A DNA stretch of 64,000 bases from Pseudoalteromonas sp. P1-25 (GTDB lineage: Bacteria; Pseudomonadota; Gammaproteobacteria; Enterobacterales; Alteromonadaceae): NCBI RefSeq assembly GCF_001401805.1, contig NZ_LKDW01000002.1, forward strand, positions 186,001-250,000, read 5' to 3'. Shown piece by piece: positions 7,398 to 20,360 of the stretch (its first letter is position 1; each line of letters starts with the position of its first letter). Position numbers and translations under genes: made by a program. Below the pieces are notes generated by a model. The model saw only the letters and a list, made by a program, of their open reading frames with translations, was not told the origin of the DNA and searched no databases.

Positions 7398-8363
7398 TTA
7401 TTTTACTTCTTTACCTGCAGCTTGTTGGTCAGCGTGATAGCTGGAACGAACAAATGGGCCAGAGGCTGCATGCGTAAAGCCAATTTCATCAGCGTATTCT
7501 TTTAATGCGTCAAATTCCGCTGGTGGCACGTAGCGTTTAACTGGCAAGTGATGCTTAGAAGGTTGTAAGTATTGGCCAACGGTAAGCATATCTACGTTAT
7601 GCGCACGTAAGTCGCGCAGTACTTCTTCAATTTCGCTAATTTCTTCACCTAAACCAACCATTAAGCCAGATTTGGTTTTAACTTCTGGATGCGCTTCTTT
7701 AAAGCGACGAAGTAACTCTAATGACCATTTATAATCGGCACCTGGGCGCGCAAGTTTGTATAAACGCGGCGCTGTTTCTAGGTTGTGGTTAAACACATCA
7801 GGTGGTGTCTCAATTAAAATCTCCAGTGCACGGTCCATACGGCCACGGAAATCAGGTACTAAAATTTCAATGGTAATGGTTGGGTTGTGCTTACGAATTT
7901 CGCGAATACAATCGGCAAAGTGCTGTGCGCCGCCATCACGTAAATCATCACGGTCAACCGAGGTAATAACCACGTAGCTAAGCTTCATGTCTTTAATTGT
8001 TAGTGCAAGCTTTTCAGGCTCTGCTGCATCAGGTTTTAATGGACGACCATGGGCAACATCACAAAATGGGCAACGACGAGTACAAATAGCCCCTAAAATC
8101 ATAAAGGTAGCAGTACCGTGGTTAAAACACTCAGAAAGGTTAGGGCACGAGGCCTCTTCACATACAGAGTGCAAGCCGTGCTTACGCATTGCTTGTTTAA
8201 TACCATCAATACGCTCTGTTGATTTTGGTAAGCGGATTTTAAGCCACTCTGGCTTGCGCAACATTTCAGTTTTTTCTGTTGGTAAAACTTTAACGGGGAT
8301 CAACGCCATTTTTTCTGCGTCGCGTAGTTTTACACCTGGTTCCATTTTGACTGGTTTATTCAT
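7398..8363 (-). CDS. lipA: Lipoyl synthase LipA
   Basis: This 321-residue radical-SAM enzyme inserts two sulfurs into protein-bound octanoyl groups to make lipoate. The radical-SAM cluster cysteines are in CTRRCPFC (94, 98, 101), and the auxiliary cluster cysteines are 68, 73 and 79 in [13 protein letters not shown]. The late SSY near the C-terminus gives the last auxiliary ligand. Its start overlaps the end of lipB by four bases, so the two are translationally coupled. LipB supplies the octanoyl substrate. Length and motifs are standard for the family. Confidence 0.97.
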   Translation of the reverse strand: MNKPVKMEPGVKLRDAEKMALIPVKVLPTEKTEMLRKPEWLKIRLPKSTERIDGIKQAMRKHGLHSVCEEASCPNLSECFNHGTATFMILGAICTRRCPFCDVAHGRPLKPDAAEPEKLALTIKDMKLSYVVITSVDRDDLRDGGAQHFADCIREIRKHNPTITIEILVPDFRGRMDRALEILIETPPDVFNHNLETAPRLYKLARPGADYKWSLELLRRFKEAHPEVKTKSGLMVGLGEEISEIEEVLRDLRAHNVDMLTVGQYLQPSKHHLPVKRYVPPAEFDALKEYADEIGFTHAASGPFVRSSYHADQQAAGKEVK

Positions 8364-9025
8364 TCGTTTTCAAACCCTTCAGTATGCTTAACCTGTGTTG
8401 CATTAAGCTTCTTTATCATGTGTTTTACTAGCCCTTCACCTGCTTGTGCTAAGTTTTGAGGACCGTTTAATTCTTTCGTTTGCACCATGTTCATGCCGGC
8501 ATAACCGCATGGGTTGATGCGTAAAAACGGGCTTAAGTCCATGTTAACATTTAATGCTAATCCATGAAACGAGCAACCACGACGAACACGTAATCCTAAC
8601 GATGCAATTTTACTGTCGTTTACGTACACACCGGGTGCATCGGCTTTTGCATAGGCTTTAATATTATACTCGCTAAGGGTATCAATAATGCACTCTTCAA
8701 GCCACGTAACAAGCTCACGCACGCCAATTTTTAAGCGGCGCAAATTAAATAATACGTACATCATTTGTTGGCCAGGGCCGTGGTAAGTAACTTGCCCGCC
8801 ACGGTCTACCTTAATGACTTCTATATCACCGGGGGCAAGTAAATGCTCATCTTTACCTGCTTGGCCTTGTGTAAATACACTCTCGTGCTCTACAAGCCAA
8901 ATTTCATCTGGCGAGCTGTCATCACGGGTGTCGGTATAGGCTTGCATTTTTTGCCAAATTGGCATGTAACGCTGGCGGCCTAGTTGGCGTACGATTAACG
9001 TATTTTCGTTCACGATAAGTCTCAA
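8360..9025 (-). CDS. lipB: Octanoyltransferase LipB
   Basis: The 221-residue enzyme moves octanoate from acyl carrier protein to lipoyl domains. [12 protein letters not shown] is the family signature, KIASLGLRV holds the catalytic lysine, and INPCGYAGM carries the catalytic cysteine. It sits between ybeD and lipA, as in other gammaproteobacteria. It starts eight bases after the ybeD stop and ends in a four-base overlap with lipA. Confidence 0.97.
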   Translation of the reverse strand: MRLIVNENTLIVRQLGRQRYMPIWQKMQAYTDTRDDSSPDEIWLVEHESVFTQGQAGKDEHLLAPGDIEVIKVDRGGQVTYHGPGQQMMYVLFNLRRLKIGVRELVTWLEECIIDTLSEYNIKAYAKADAPGVYVNDSKIASLGLRVRRGCSFHGLALNVNMDLSPFLRINPCGYAGMNMVQTKELNGPQNLAQAGEGLVKHMIKKLNATQVKHTEGFENE

Positions 9026-9032
9026 CTATGGC

Positions 9033-9311
9033 TTAAAGCATGTGGCGTACGTCATCAATGCTGCTGATCACGTTGTAAATTTCTTCTATATGCTTACCGC
9101 TGGTAACCGTAGCCACTAAGGTAACAGATTCATAATTGCCTTTACTGCTTGGCTTTACTTTTGGTGCGTAGTCACCAGGGGCAATAGGTTGTAATTTTGC
9201 TAAAATTTGCTCCGTTAAGTTTACGTTTGCTAAACCCATAACTTTAAACGTGAACGGACATGGGTACTCAAGGTACTCATCAAATTTAGTATTTTTAACA
9301 GGTTGAACCAC
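9033..9311 (-). CDS. ybeD: DUF493 family protein YbeD
   Basis: The 92-residue protein has [18 protein letters not shown] near its start, typical of the YbeD/DUF493 family, which has an ACT-like fold. The biochemical role is not established. It is consistently found next to lipB and dacA. It is probably the first gene of the ybeD-lipB-lipA unit, since the dacA terminator lies upstream. SD-like GAGGAGTC lies before the start on the minus strand. Confidence 0.92.
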   Translation of the reverse strand: MVQPVKNTKFDEYLEYPCPFTFKVMGLANVNLTEQILAKLQPIAPGDYAPKVKPSSKGNYESVTLVATVTSGKHIEEIYNVISSIDDVRHML

Positions 9312-9421
9312 GACGGTGACTCCTCATACAAAAGTGTGGACTCTATGCAAAGCACGAAGCTTAATACAGATAGGCAATTAGCAGTGTTGCATATATGGGG
9401 CGCATTCTAGCATTTTTCAAG

Positions 9422-9451
9422 CAAAAAAAAACGCCTCATAACAGAGGCGCT
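9422..9451 (-). terminator. Terminator of dacA
   Basis: Read on the minus strand, GCGCCTC and GAGGCGT pair and are followed by nine T. A second small inverted repeat (AACCCAACGA and TTGTCGGGTT) lies at 9461-9480, between this site and the dacA stop. Confidence 0.9.
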
Positions 9452-9490
9452 TTGTTTAACAACCCAACGATTGTCGGGTTATTTTTACGT

Positions 9491-10660
9491 TTACATAATT
9501 TGTAAACGTAAGTAGTCGTAAATTTTGCTAAAGAAGCTGCCTTCTTCCACTTCTTCAAGTGTAACCAGTGGGTATTGTGCAATGTCTTCACCCTCTAGTT
9601 GTAAGAATAAGGTACCTACTTTAGTGCCTTTAGCTAGTGGTGCTTCAAGCGTATTATCTAGCTCAAAGTTAGCTTTAAGGTTTTTATGTTGACCACGTGG
9701 GATAGTAATTGGTGTATCTTCTAAAATACCTAACGATACATTTTCTTTATTACCCATCCAAATACGTTGTTCTGCAAAGCTGTCGCCGGCTTTGTAAGGT
9801 GTAATTGTTTCAAAAAAGCGAAATCCGTAGTTAAGTAACTTTTTGCTTTCTACTTTACGTGCGCGTTCGCTTGATGTGCCCATAACTACCGCAATTAAGC
9901 GCATGTCGTTTTTAGTCGCAGACGTTACTAAGCTGTATCCAGCTTCGGATGTATGACCCGTTTTAATGCCATCAACATCTAGGCTTTCATCCCATAACAA
10001 AGAGTTGCGGTTATATTGCTTAATGCCGTTATACGTAAACGATTTTTGCTTATAAAGTGCGTATTCATCAGGTACATCACGTATAAGTGCAGCGCCGAGC
10101 GTTGCCATATCACGTGGGGTAGTGTAATGCTCATCTGTATCTAGGCCGTGGCTATTAATAAAGTGGCTGTTGCTCATGCCTAATTTAGCAGCATGGGCAT
10201 TCATTAAATCAGCAAATGCGCTTTCGCTTCCTGCAATGTGCTCGGCCATGGCTACACACGCATCATTACCTGATTGAATAATAATACCGTGGTTAAGCTC
10301 ATCAACACTTATTTGCTTGCCGACTTCAATAAACATTTTTGACGATTCAGGAAAGTTTTTAGCCCAGGCTTTTTCGCTCACTGTAACCATATCGGTTGGC
10401 GCAATGTTACCGGCGTTAATTTCAGTACCAATTACATAACTGGTCATCATTTTAGTTAAGCTTGCTGGGGCTAGCTTTGTATCAGCTTCGCCTTCAGCAA
10501 TAACTTTACCGGTTGTAAAGTCTACTAAAAAATAACCTTTTGCATTAATTTGAGGTGGTGCCGGAATAATTTGGGCGCTGGCTGAAAATACGGCGGCTGT
10601 GCAAACTAAGCCGCATACACCTTTGAGGATTTTATGTTTAATTGATTTCATCATACTCAT
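9491..10660 (-). CDS. dacA: D-Ala-D-Ala carboxypeptidase (PBP5/6 type)
   Basis: The product has 389 residues and a signal peptide ending near SASAQ. The penicillin-binding motifs are all present: SLTK with the nucleophile Ser67 and Lys70, SGN starting at 130, and KTG in DGIKTGHT. It trims the terminal D-Ala from peptidoglycan pentapeptides. The C-terminus (FSKIYDYLRLQIM) is an amphipathic helix of the kind that anchors PBP5 to the inner membrane. It is separated from rlpA by about 300 bases and has its own terminator, so it is probably its own unit. Two further ATGs follow the first within four codons, so the exact start is uncertain. Confidence 0.95.
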   Translation of the reverse strand: MSMMKSIKHKILKGVCGLVCTAAVFSASAQIIPAPPQINAKGYFLVDFTTGKVIAEGEADTKLAPASLTKMMTSYVIGTEINAGNIAPTDMVTVSEKAWAKNFPESSKMFIEVGKQISVDELNHGIIIQSGNDACVAMAEHIAGSESAFADLMNAHAAKLGMSNSHFINSHGLDTDEHYTTPRDMATLGAALIRDVPDEYALYKQKSFTYNGIKQYNRNSLLWDESLDVDGIKTGHTSEAGYSLVTSATKNDMRLIAVVMGTSSERARKVESKKLLNYGFRFFETITPYKAGDSFAEQRIWMGNKENVSLGILEDTPITIPRGQHKNLKANFELDNTLEAPLAKGTKVGTLFLQLEGEDIAQYPLVTLEEVEEGSFFSKIYDYLRLQIM

Positions 10661-10959
10661 TAATGGTTAAAGTTAAAAATTCGCGTTATGTCCATCTTAT
10701 ACCCAAACTAGCCCAAGATGCGAGCATCGTTGGTATTAAAAATTACTTAGGCAAGGCATTGATTGTCAATAATAGTCACTCCATTGTTTAAATCAATAAC
10801 CTAGTCTTAAACGTTTTTAAACCAACACTAAGCACGTTTTACTAGCACCTACTCTCTGTAATGTTTTTTTAAAAGGGCCAACCATTTAAAAAGTAACACC
10901 TAGATTTAAGCCCCTGCGCAACGCTTAATTTGCACCTTGGGATGGTTTAGTTATTAGTC
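10661..10959. other. Gap between dacA and rlpA
   Basis: These 299 bases hold no convincing reading frame. On the minus strand they must include the rlpA end and the dacA promoter and leader. I see no strong hairpin terminator for rlpA here and no known regulatory site. Confidence 0.5.
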
Positions 10960-11724
10960 TTACTGAGTGTAAAGCAAGAACGCGTTTTGAAATTGGTTTT
11001 GTTTTAATTTTTTTAATACGTCTTGTGCATGCTGGGCATCTTTAATCGGGCCCAAATGCAAACGATATATGTTGTCTGCTTTTACTATATTAGTAGGCAC
11101 TTGATATTGCAGGCGTAATGTAGAAGCTAATGCTTCTATATTGCTAAGCGTACTACCCGCAGCTACCTGTATATATGTTTTACGTGCAGGAATGCTGTCG
11201 AGCGTAATCGCCTCTAGCTTAACCTTGGCTGTACCGTGAGTGTGATAGCCTAATTTATAAGCAGCAGCGTACGAAAGATCTATTATTCTGTCATCATGAA
11301 ACGGGCCACGGTCGTTTACACGTACAATCACCGATTTATTGTTGGCAATATTAGTAACGCGTACAAAGCTTGGCAGGGGTAAGGTTTTATGCGCAGCGCT
11401 CATGGCAAACATATCGTAAATTTCACCGTTTGAGGTGTGGTAACCATGAAACTTACGGCCGTACCACGAAGCGATCCCTTCTTCTGTATACCCTTTTTCA
11501 TCAAGCATTGGCGTATAACGCTTGCCTAATACCTCGTAGGGGCGACTTGCACTGGCACTTTTTTTAACATCCACCACAACGGCATCTTGCATTTCAAGTG
11601 CGGTTGGCGCGCGAAGTGGTGCGGCATCGTGCTCCATATGATAACGACTATTAGAGCCGCTACTACATGCGCTTAATATAAATATTAAGGCTGAAATAAA
11701 TAACAGCTGGGTAGGCTTATTCAT
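10960..11724 (-). CDS. rlpA: Septal ring lytic transglycosylase RlpA family lipoprotein
   Basis: The product has 254 residues. A lipoprotein signal ends in FILSAC. The double-psi beta-barrel core carries the family signature GIASWYGRKFHGYHTSNGE and VRVNDRGPFHDDRIIDLS, including the Asp of the catalytic region. A C-terminal SPOR domain (about 180-254) binds denuded glycan strands at septa. It cleaves naked peptidoglycan or helps daughter-cell separation. Its start overlaps the rodA stop by one base, placing it last in the mrdA-mrdB-rlpA unit. Confidence 0.93.
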   Translation of the reverse strand: MNKPTQLLFISALIFILSACSSGSNSRYHMEHDAAPLRAPTALEMQDAVVVDVKKSASASRPYEVLGKRYTPMLDEKGYTEEGIASWYGRKFHGYHTSNGEIYDMFAMSAAHKTLPLPSFVRVTNIANNKSVIVRVNDRGPFHDDRIIDLSYAAAYKLGYHTHGTAKVKLEAITLDSIPARKTYIQVAAGSTLSNIEALASTLRLQYQVPTNIVKADNIYRLHLGPIKDAQHAQDVLKKLKQNQFQNAFLLYTQ

Positions 11725-12830
11725 TATTTTAAAAGCATCCTTTTATCTGTCGCAATTGACATAATAATGCCAAATCCGGCCATTAACGTCACCATAGAGG
11801 TGCCGCCATAACTAATAAGGGGTAAAGGTACACCTACAACAGGCAACAACCCCGATACCATGCCTATATTTACAAAAATATATACAAAAAAGGTGAGGGT
11901 TAGGGCGCCGGCCAATAATTTGCCAAACGCATCTTGCGCGTTTACCGCAATGTATAAACCTCGACCAATAATAAATAAGTACAGGCTCAATAAAACACAC
12001 ACACCAAATAAGCCAAACTCTTCACTTAATACCGAAAAAATAAAGTCGGTATGGCGCTCTGGTAAAAATTCGAGTTGTGATTGCGTGCCTTGAAGCCAAC
12101 CTTTACCTTCTATGCCGCCAGAGCCGATAGCTATTTTAGATTGAATAATATGATACCCCGAGCCAAGCGGATCGCTCTCTGGATCTAAAAACGTTAATAC
12201 CCGCTGCTTTTGGTAGTCGTGCATACCGTAGTGCCAAAATGGCCATGCAGCCAGTGCGACAACCGAGCTTAAAAAGCCAATTAAACGCCAGCTTAAACCG
12301 GATAAAAACAACACAAATATTCCTGAGCTGGCAATTAAAATTGAGGTGCCTAAGTCGGGCTGTTCTTTGATTAATAAGGTAGGCATCATCACTATGACAA
12401 AGCCAATAATTAGGTGTAACGGGCGAGGGGGGAGTTGATTTCGGCCAATATACCAAGCCACCATCATAGGGACAGCCAGTTTCATGAGCTCTGAGGGCTG
12501 AAAACGAGTAATGCCTAAATTTAACCAACGCTGAGCACCTTTTGAGCTCACGCCAAATAGCAATACGCCGACCAACATGAGTAACCCAACACAATAAAGG
12601 GGGATCACTAAGCGTTTAAGTGTCGCGGGAGAGAACTGAGCAAGCACTATCATGCCTATAATAGCGCCACCCATACGGGTAATATGGCGGATCATCATGG
12701 CTGAATCTTGGCCGCTTGCGCTATATACGATAGTAATACTGCCAGCCATCATGAGTAATAAAGCAATCAGTAACGGTAAGTCTAGATGCATGCGCATCCA
12801 TATAGAGCGCTTGTTATGAAGTACGGTCAT
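11724..12830 (-). CDS. mrdB: Peptidoglycan glycosyltransferase RodA
   Basis: The 368-residue SEDS-family protein polymerises glycan strands during cell elongation together with PBP2. It has about ten membrane segments. Family motifs are visible in GAQRWLNLG, FQPSELMK, KEQPDLGTS and PLISYGGTSM. The Asp in EQPDLG fits the conserved catalytic position. It overlaps the mrdA stop by four bases. Confidence 0.96.
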   Translation of the reverse strand: MTVLHNKRSIWMRMHLDLPLLIALLLMMAGSITIVYSASGQDSAMMIRHITRMGGAIIGMIVLAQFSPATLKRLVIPLYCVGLLMLVGVLLFGVSSKGAQRWLNLGITRFQPSELMKLAVPMMVAWYIGRNQLPPRPLHLIIGFVIVMMPTLLIKEQPDLGTSILIASSGIFVLFLSGLSWRLIGFLSSVVALAAWPFWHYGMHDYQKQRVLTFLDPESDPLGSGYHIIQSKIAIGSGGIEGKGWLQGTQSQLEFLPERHTDFIFSVLSEEFGLFGVCVLLSLYLFIIGRGLYIAVNAQDAFGKLLAGALTLTFFVYIFVNIGMVSGLLPVVGVPLPLISYGGTSMVTLMAGFGIIMSIATDKRMLLK

Positions 12831-14707
12831 TGCGCGGTATTCCTAGCAAGTTCTATTGGGTTAGCTGCAAAATAATAATCCATTAGCTCACGTGCAATTG
12901 GGGCACCCACCGAGCTGCCGCCACCGGTGTTTTCAACTACAATCGAAACCACAATTTTAGGGTCGTCATACGGAGCAAAACCAATATAAATCGCGTTATC
13001 GCGTTGGCGTTCTTTTAATGACTTGGCATCGTAACGCTCACCTTGGGCAATACTCACTACTTGCGCGGTACCTGTTTTACCCGCCGGATCATAATTAGCG
13101 CCTTTAAATGCACGGTGCGCAGTCCCTGTTACTTTTTTCACGGTATTGTGCATCGCATCGAGCGCAATACGCCAGTTATCTGGGTTATTAAGTACCACTG
13201 GCGGCTTTTCTTCGTTATTAATTTGCGTCACTTGGTCTTCTTTTTTAGCCACTTGCGCTAAATGCGGCGGGTGGTTTATGCCTTTATTAACCAATATATT
13301 AGTCGCGTTAGCTATTTGAATGGGGGTGGCTGTCCAGTAGCCTTGCCCAATCCCTACGGAAATCGTGTCGCCACGCCACCACGACTCTTTAAAGCGGCCT
13401 TCTTTCCACTCTTTTGAGGGCAATATGGCCGTGGTTTCTTCGTGTATGTCTATTCCGGATAAGTCACCAAAGCCAAAGCGGGCCATAAAATTACTAATTT
13501 TTGTAATGCCTAAGCGGTATGCTGCATCGTAAAAGTAAGTGTCGCACGACTCTTCAATCGCTTTGTAAACATCTACGTGGCCATGGCCCCAGCGTTTCCA
13601 ATCGCGCCATTTATGTTCAACATTGGGTATTTGAAAAAAACCAGGGTCCCACACTGAAGTACTTTCACTGACAATGTTTTCTTCAAGTGCCAGTATGGCC
13701 ATATGGGGTTTTACTGTGGAAGCCGGTGCATAGCGCCCTTGAGTGGCACGGTTAATAAGGGGGCGGTCGGGGTTTAGCAGTGCTTTATAATCTTTACTGC
13801 TAATACCGTGCACAAATAAATTAGGGTCGTAACTTGGGTTTGAATAAAGTGCCAATACGCCGCCATCTTTGGCATCCATTACTACAACCGCGCCGCGCAT
13901 ATCTTTAAGCGCATGTTGGGCTATTTGTTGTAAACCGATATCTAAGGTAAGTACTAAATCGCTGCCAGGCTGCGGGGGGGTCATACTTAATGTACGAATA
14001 ACACGGCCGCGGTTATTTACTTCAACGCGTTGAGAGCCTACTTGGCCATGCAAAAGCTGCTCATAATACTTTTCTATACCAAGCTTTCCAATATCATGTG
14101 TAGCACGGTAATTTGTGGCTTGGTCTTCTTGTTCTAGTTTATTAAGTTCTTTGCGGTTTAATTTTGCCACGTAGCCTAGTGCATGGGTGAGTGTATCGCC
14201 ATACGGGTAAAAGCGAGCAAGGCGGGCTTCAATACTAAAACCTGGAAATTTATGCTGGTTAACCGCAAACTTGGCCACTTCAGTTTCATCTAAGCGGGCT
14301 TTTAGTACTTGCGACTTAAAGCGGCGTGTATGCTTTATATCATCGATAAAGTCTTTTTTTTGCTGCTCGGTAATCGTAATTATTTTGCTAACTTGCTCGA
14401 GTGACTCAGCTAAATCGTCGACGTCTTCAGGAATAACCTCAAGGTTATAAACGGGTTTGTTTTCAGCAAGCAGTACACCGTTGCGGTCGTATATAAGGCC
14501 ACGGTTCGGCGCAATAGGAATGACTTTAATACGGTTATCGTTAGAGCGGGTTTGATAGTCGGTGTGTTCTTTTACCTGAATGGTATAGAGGTTAGAGAGC
14601 AAAATTGCCACTAAGCCTAAAACAAAAATAAAACCCACAAATGCGCGCCGTGCAAATAGGTTTGCCTCAGCGGAATGGTCGCGTATTGTGGGTCTTTGCT
14701 TAATCAT
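12827..14707 (-). CDS. mrdA: Penicillin-binding protein 2
   Basis: The 626-residue class B transpeptidase cross-links peptidoglycan in the elongasome. One membrane segment (about 24-42) is followed by the pedestal domain with RNGVLLAENKP. The active site motifs are STVK (Ser330, Lys333), SCD in EESCDTYFYD, and KTG in AGKTGTAQV. It is coupled to mrdB by a four-base overlap. rlmH ends nine bases before it starts, so both probably share a transcript. Confidence 0.97.
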   Translation of the reverse strand: MIKQRPTIRDHSAEANLFARRAFVGFIFVLGLVAILLSNLYTIQVKEHTDYQTRSNDNRIKVIPIAPNRGLIYDRNGVLLAENKPVYNLEVIPEDVDDLAESLEQVSKIITITEQQKKDFIDDIKHTRRFKSQVLKARLDETEVAKFAVNQHKFPGFSIEARLARFYPYGDTLTHALGYVAKLNRKELNKLEQEDQATNYRATHDIGKLGIEKYYEQLLHGQVGSQRVEVNNRGRVIRTLSMTPPQPGSDLVLTLDIGLQQIAQHALKDMRGAVVVMDAKDGGVLALYSNPSYDPNLFVHGISSKDYKALLNPDRPLINRATQGRYAPASTVKPHMAILALEENIVSESTSVWDPGFFQIPNVEHKWRDWKRWGHGHVDVYKAIEESCDTYFYDAAYRLGITKISNFMARFGFGDLSGIDIHEETTAILPSKEWKEGRFKESWWRGDTISVGIGQGYWTATPIQIANATNILVNKGINHPPHLAQVAKKEDQVTQINNEEKPPVVLNNPDNWRIALDAMHNTVKKVTGTAHRAFKGANYDPAGKTGTAQVVSIAQGERYDAKSLKERQRDNAIYIGFAPYDDPKIVVSIVVENTGGGSSVGAPIARELMDYYFAANPIELARNTAQ

Positions 14708-14716
14708 AACAAGGCG

Positions 14717-15187
14717 TTACTCGCGATGATAAGGATGGTTGTTATTTAAGCTCCAGCCTCGGTATAGGCTTTCGGCAACAATAATACGCACTAAAGGGTG
14801 CGGCAACGTTAGGTTAGATAACGACCATTTTTGCTCAGAGGCGGCAATGCACTCAGGGGCTAACCCTTCAGGGCCACCAATAAGCAAACTAACGTCGCGG
14901 CCATCGAGCTGCCATTTTTCCATATTTTTAGCAAGCTGGTGAGTATCAAGTGGTTTACCTGTTACTTCTAGAGTAACAATACGATTACCTTTTGGAATAG
15001 CGGCTAAGGTTTTTTCACCTTCGGTATGTAAAATGCGTTTAATATCGGCATTTTTACCGCGTTTACCGGCCGGAATTTCTATTAACTCAAGCGCCATATC
15101 TTTAGGAAAACGGCGTTGGTACTCTGCAAATCCGGTTTCCACCCACGCTGGCATTTTTGTGCCAACGGCAATCATTTGTATTTTCAC
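14717..15187 (-). CDS. rlmH: 23S rRNA pseudouridine1915 N3-methyltransferase RlmH
   Basis: The 156-residue SPOUT methyltransferase modifies pseudouridine 1915 of 23S rRNA. The SAM-binding knot shows [12 protein letters not shown], and the tail [14 protein letters not shown]... ending NNHPYHRE is diagnostic for the family. It lies between rsfS and mrdA, the usual gammaproteobacterial place. Confidence 0.97.
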   Translation of the reverse strand: MKIQMIAVGTKMPAWVETGFAEYQRRFPKDMALELIEIPAGKRGKNADIKRILHTEGEKTLAAIPKGNRIVTLEVTGKPLDTHQLAKNMEKWQLDGRDVSLLIGGPEGLAPECIAASEQKWSLSNLTLPHPLVRIIVAESLYRGWSLNNNHPYHRE

Positions 15188-15223
15188 GTAATACTTCCAA
15201 GCTCAATTAAAAAAGAGTGGCGC

Positions 15224-15541
15224 TTAGCCCCACAGTTTTTCTAGATCGTAATAGCTACGTGCGTGATCTTGCATCACGTGTACAACTACATCACCTAAAT
15301 CTACCAGTACCCATTCGCCTTCGTCTTGACCTTCGTAACCTAAAGGTTCTTCGCCAGCGTGGCGAGCTTCTTTTGCTACGTTATCAGCAATTGATTGCAC
15401 ATGACGCTTAGAAGTACCCGAACACACAACCATGTAATCGGTAATGTCTGAGCTGTCACGTACGTCAAGTTGTACCACGTCGCGTGCTTTCATATCGTCA
15501 ATTTTGTCTAGTGCAAAGGCAAGTAGTTGTTTCGAATCCAA
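15224..15541 (-). CDS. rsfS: Ribosome silencing factor RsfS
   Basis: The 105-residue protein binds ribosomal protein uL14 and blocks subunit joining in poor nutrient conditions. Family motifs are DITDYMVVCSGTS near the centre, VDLGDVVVHVM and YYDLEKLWG at the end. It sits between nadD and rlmH as in relatives. Confidence 0.96.
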   Translation of the reverse strand: MDSKQLLAFALDKIDDMKARDVVQLDVRDSSDITDYMVVCSGTSKRHVQSIADNVAKEARHAGEEPLGYEGQDEGEWVLVDLGDVVVHVMQDHARSYYDLEKLWG

Positions 15542-15595
15542 GGTATTGTCTCAATTTTAAATTTAATAGCGTGCATTTTAACATGCTAGGGGGTT

Positions 15596-16231
15596 TTAAT
15601 CATCACTTTGATAAAGCTGGTGTTGCTTAATGTAGTGACTGACAGGTTCGGGTAATAGTTCATTATTTTTATTGGATTTTTTTAATTGCTCTCGAATAGT
15701 GCTTGAGGCGGCATCAAGGGTTTCACCCGGTAAAAAATAAAGCTTACCAAAGTTGTGTGTGGCAAGTTGCTGTGGCGCTTCAGTGTGGGCATTGCTGATA
15801 TAGCTTTTAAGCGCTTTATTTGGGTTACACGTTTGCCCCGGGCGTTGGTATACAACAATATGGCAAAGCTGTGTAATGGCCTGCCATTCGTACCATTTGT
15901 CGAGGTTATTAAACGAGTCCATGCCCATTAAAAAAAGAATGGGCGTATCTGGGTGCTCTGCTCTTAGTTCTTGTAAACTCAACAATGAATACGAGGGCCC
16001 ACTACGATTAAGCTCTCTTAAATCAAGTGCAAAATGAGGGTAAGGGGCTATAGCGGCATTGAGCATGTTAATACGGTGCGCTGTAGTTATACCCGGCGCA
16101 GCTTTGTGCGCGGGTAGAGCACAGGGCATAAAATATAACGTAGATAAGTTAAATGTATTTACACACTGCGAGGCCATATTGAGGTGGCCTAAATGCACAG
16201 GGTCGAAGGTGCCGCCAAAAATTGCAATCAT
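15596..16231 (-). CDS. nadD: Nicotinate-nucleotide adenylyltransferase NadD
   Basis: The 211-residue enzyme makes deamido-NAD from nicotinate mononucleotide and ATP. The nucleotidyltransferase motif GGTFDPVHLGHLNMA is at residues 6-20, and the second motif STIREQL is near the C-terminus. It starts 11 bases after the holA stop, in the conserved leuS-to-rsfS order. Confidence 0.96.
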   Translation of the reverse strand: MIAIFGGTFDPVHLGHLNMASQCVNTFNLSTLYFMPCALPAHKAAPGITTAHRINMLNAAIAPYPHFALDLRELNRSGPSYSLLSLQELRAEHPDTPILFLMGMDSFNNLDKWYEWQAITQLCHIVVYQRPGQTCNPNKALKSYISNAHTEAPQQLATHNFGKLYFLPGETLDAASSTIREQLKKSNKNNELLPEPVSHYIKQHQLYQSDD

Positions 16232-16242
16232 GTTAAAAATCT

Positions 16243-17280
16243 TTAGTTAAGTGCGTGGCAAGGCATTGGAATATCAAGCGGCTGGCAAAACTTAATACAA
16301 ATATGGGCAAGCGCTTGGTAAGGCGCAATTAAGTTACCTTGTTTGTAGCTTGAATCAAACAGTGCAAGCTCACTGCTTATTTGCTCAAGGGTATTAATAT
16401 TTAAGCGGTTAATCGCATTTTGCACTGGGCCTTGCTGGTTTTTCCAAATACCATTTTTTTTAAATAACTGTGCGATAGGCTCGCCACTTAAAAGCCCTTG
16501 CTGAATAGTAAGCAAACTGGTGAGCTCTTTATTTATAGCCCACAAAATACTCACCACTTCGGTGTTGTCGCTGGCCAGTTTATTAAGTACTTTAATTGCT
16601 TGCTTGGCGTGACCATTTAATAGGGCATCGCTTAAGTCAAAAATATCAAACTTGGCTTGATTTAATAGCCCTTGCATCACTAGTTGCTGGGTTATTAAGG
16701 CATTACCATGCAGTAGCGAGAGCTTTTCGAGCTCCTGAAAGCACGCTAACAAATTGCCTTCGGTGGCGTTAATTAAGCTCAGTTTTGCTTCGTTTTGCAT
16801 ATTCAGAGAAAGGCGCGCTACTTGGTCATCTAACCAGCGTTTTAAATGGTTTCCTGCAAGCGGGTAGCACGGTACAAATACACCGTGTTTATCGAGCGCT
16901 TTAAACCAAGCGCCACGTTGTACGTCTTGGCTGGCTTTAGCCCCTTTTACAATTAAAATGGTGTCGGGATTGATTAAATCGACTATTTTTTTAAAGGCAT
17001 TACTACCTGGGGTGCCAGGTTTTTGTTGGTTTAAATCAAGCTCAATAATAGTGCGCGCACTAAACAAAGACATGCTTTGATATTGAGCTATAATTTCTTG
17101 CCAATCAAACCCTTGCATTAGGGTAAATTTTATTACCTCATCAAAGCCTTGGGCTTTTGCCGTGTTGCGTATTTGCTGCACACATTGCGCTTCTTGAAAC
17201 GGTTCTTCACCAAACACTAAATAAAAAGGTTTTAAACCTTTATTTAATTCACTCGGTAACTGATTAGCATAACAGCGCAT
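16243..17280 (-). CDS. holA: DNA polymerase III delta subunit HolA
   Basis: The 345-residue subunit of the clamp loader opens the sliding clamp. The N-terminus FYLVFGEEPF is the family pattern, and the following AAA-like domain lacks a working Walker A, as is normal for delta. The C-terminal collar region has the expected helical make-up. It overlaps the last base of the lptE gene. Confidence 0.95.
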   Translation of the reverse strand: MRCYANQLPSELNKGLKPFYLVFGEEPFQEAQCVQQIRNTAKAQGFDEVIKFTLMQGFDWQEIIAQYQSMSLFSARTIIELDLNQQKPGTPGSNAFKKIVDLINPDTILIVKGAKASQDVQRGAWFKALDKHGVFVPCYPLAGNHLKRWLDDQVARLSLNMQNEAKLSLINATEGNLLACFQELEKLSLLHGNALITQQLVMQGLLNQAKFDIFDLSDALLNGHAKQAIKVLNKLASDNTEVVSILWAINKELTSLLTIQQGLLSGEPIAQLFKKNGIWKNQQGPVQNAINRLNINTLEQISSELALFDSSYKQGNLIAPYQALAHICIKFCQPLDIPMPCHALN

Positions 17281-17771
17281 TATAGTTGCGACAGCTCTCT
17301 AACAATACGACGACTGGCTTGCTGACGAATTTCGCTAATAAGCAGCTCAAGCTCTTTTGCTTTTGCAAGCGCATGATCGGGGTCGTCTTGGTAGTTACGA
17401 TAAAGCTCAAAGCGTTTTTCAATGGCTTTCTCGCCCGGGCGTTTAACAACATAGCTAACCCCGTAGGCAAGCTCGTATTCAGCCACCTGACCATTTTGAA
17501 ACAACGATAAGGTTTGGCGCTCAATGCTTTCTTTGCGTAAGTACAGCTGGGCAACATTTTTAGCCGAAGGCGTCAGTTCTACGTTACTGGCTTTAAGCTC
17601 TTTTTCAAGGTTTAAAAATAACGATGATTTTTCATCATCACCTTTAAGTGTAAGCGTTTTAAGGTTATCAGGCAGGCTAGAGGCTTTCTTTAAATGAAAG
17701 CCACAGCTAGATAACACAAAACACATTAGCACTAAGGCTAATGTGTTTTTAAGGGTGTTAAAGCTAACCAT
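17280..17771 (-). CDS. lptE: LPS-assembly lipoprotein LptE
   Basis: The 163-residue outer-membrane lipoprotein plugs LptD and helps place LPS on the cell surface. The lipobox is VLSSC, followed by GFHLK, typical of LptE. The rest is poorly conserved in the family. Identity rests on this start, on length and on its position between leuS and holA. The gene begins one base after the leuS stop. Confidence 0.93.
   Translation of the reverse strand: MVSFNTLKNTLALVLMCFVLSSCGFHLKKASSLPDNLKTLTLKGDDEKSSLFLNLEKELKASNVELTPSAKNVAQLYLRKESIERQTLSLFQNGQVAEYELAYGVSYVVKRPGEKAIEKRFELYRNYQDDPDHALAKAKELELLISEIRQQASRRIVRELSQL

Positions 17772-20360
<2,589 letters not shown>

Noticed and set aside
12136..12594. 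152-codon minus-strand frame within rodA in another phase
   Set aside because: It is a shadow of rodA, whose own frame has all family motifs.
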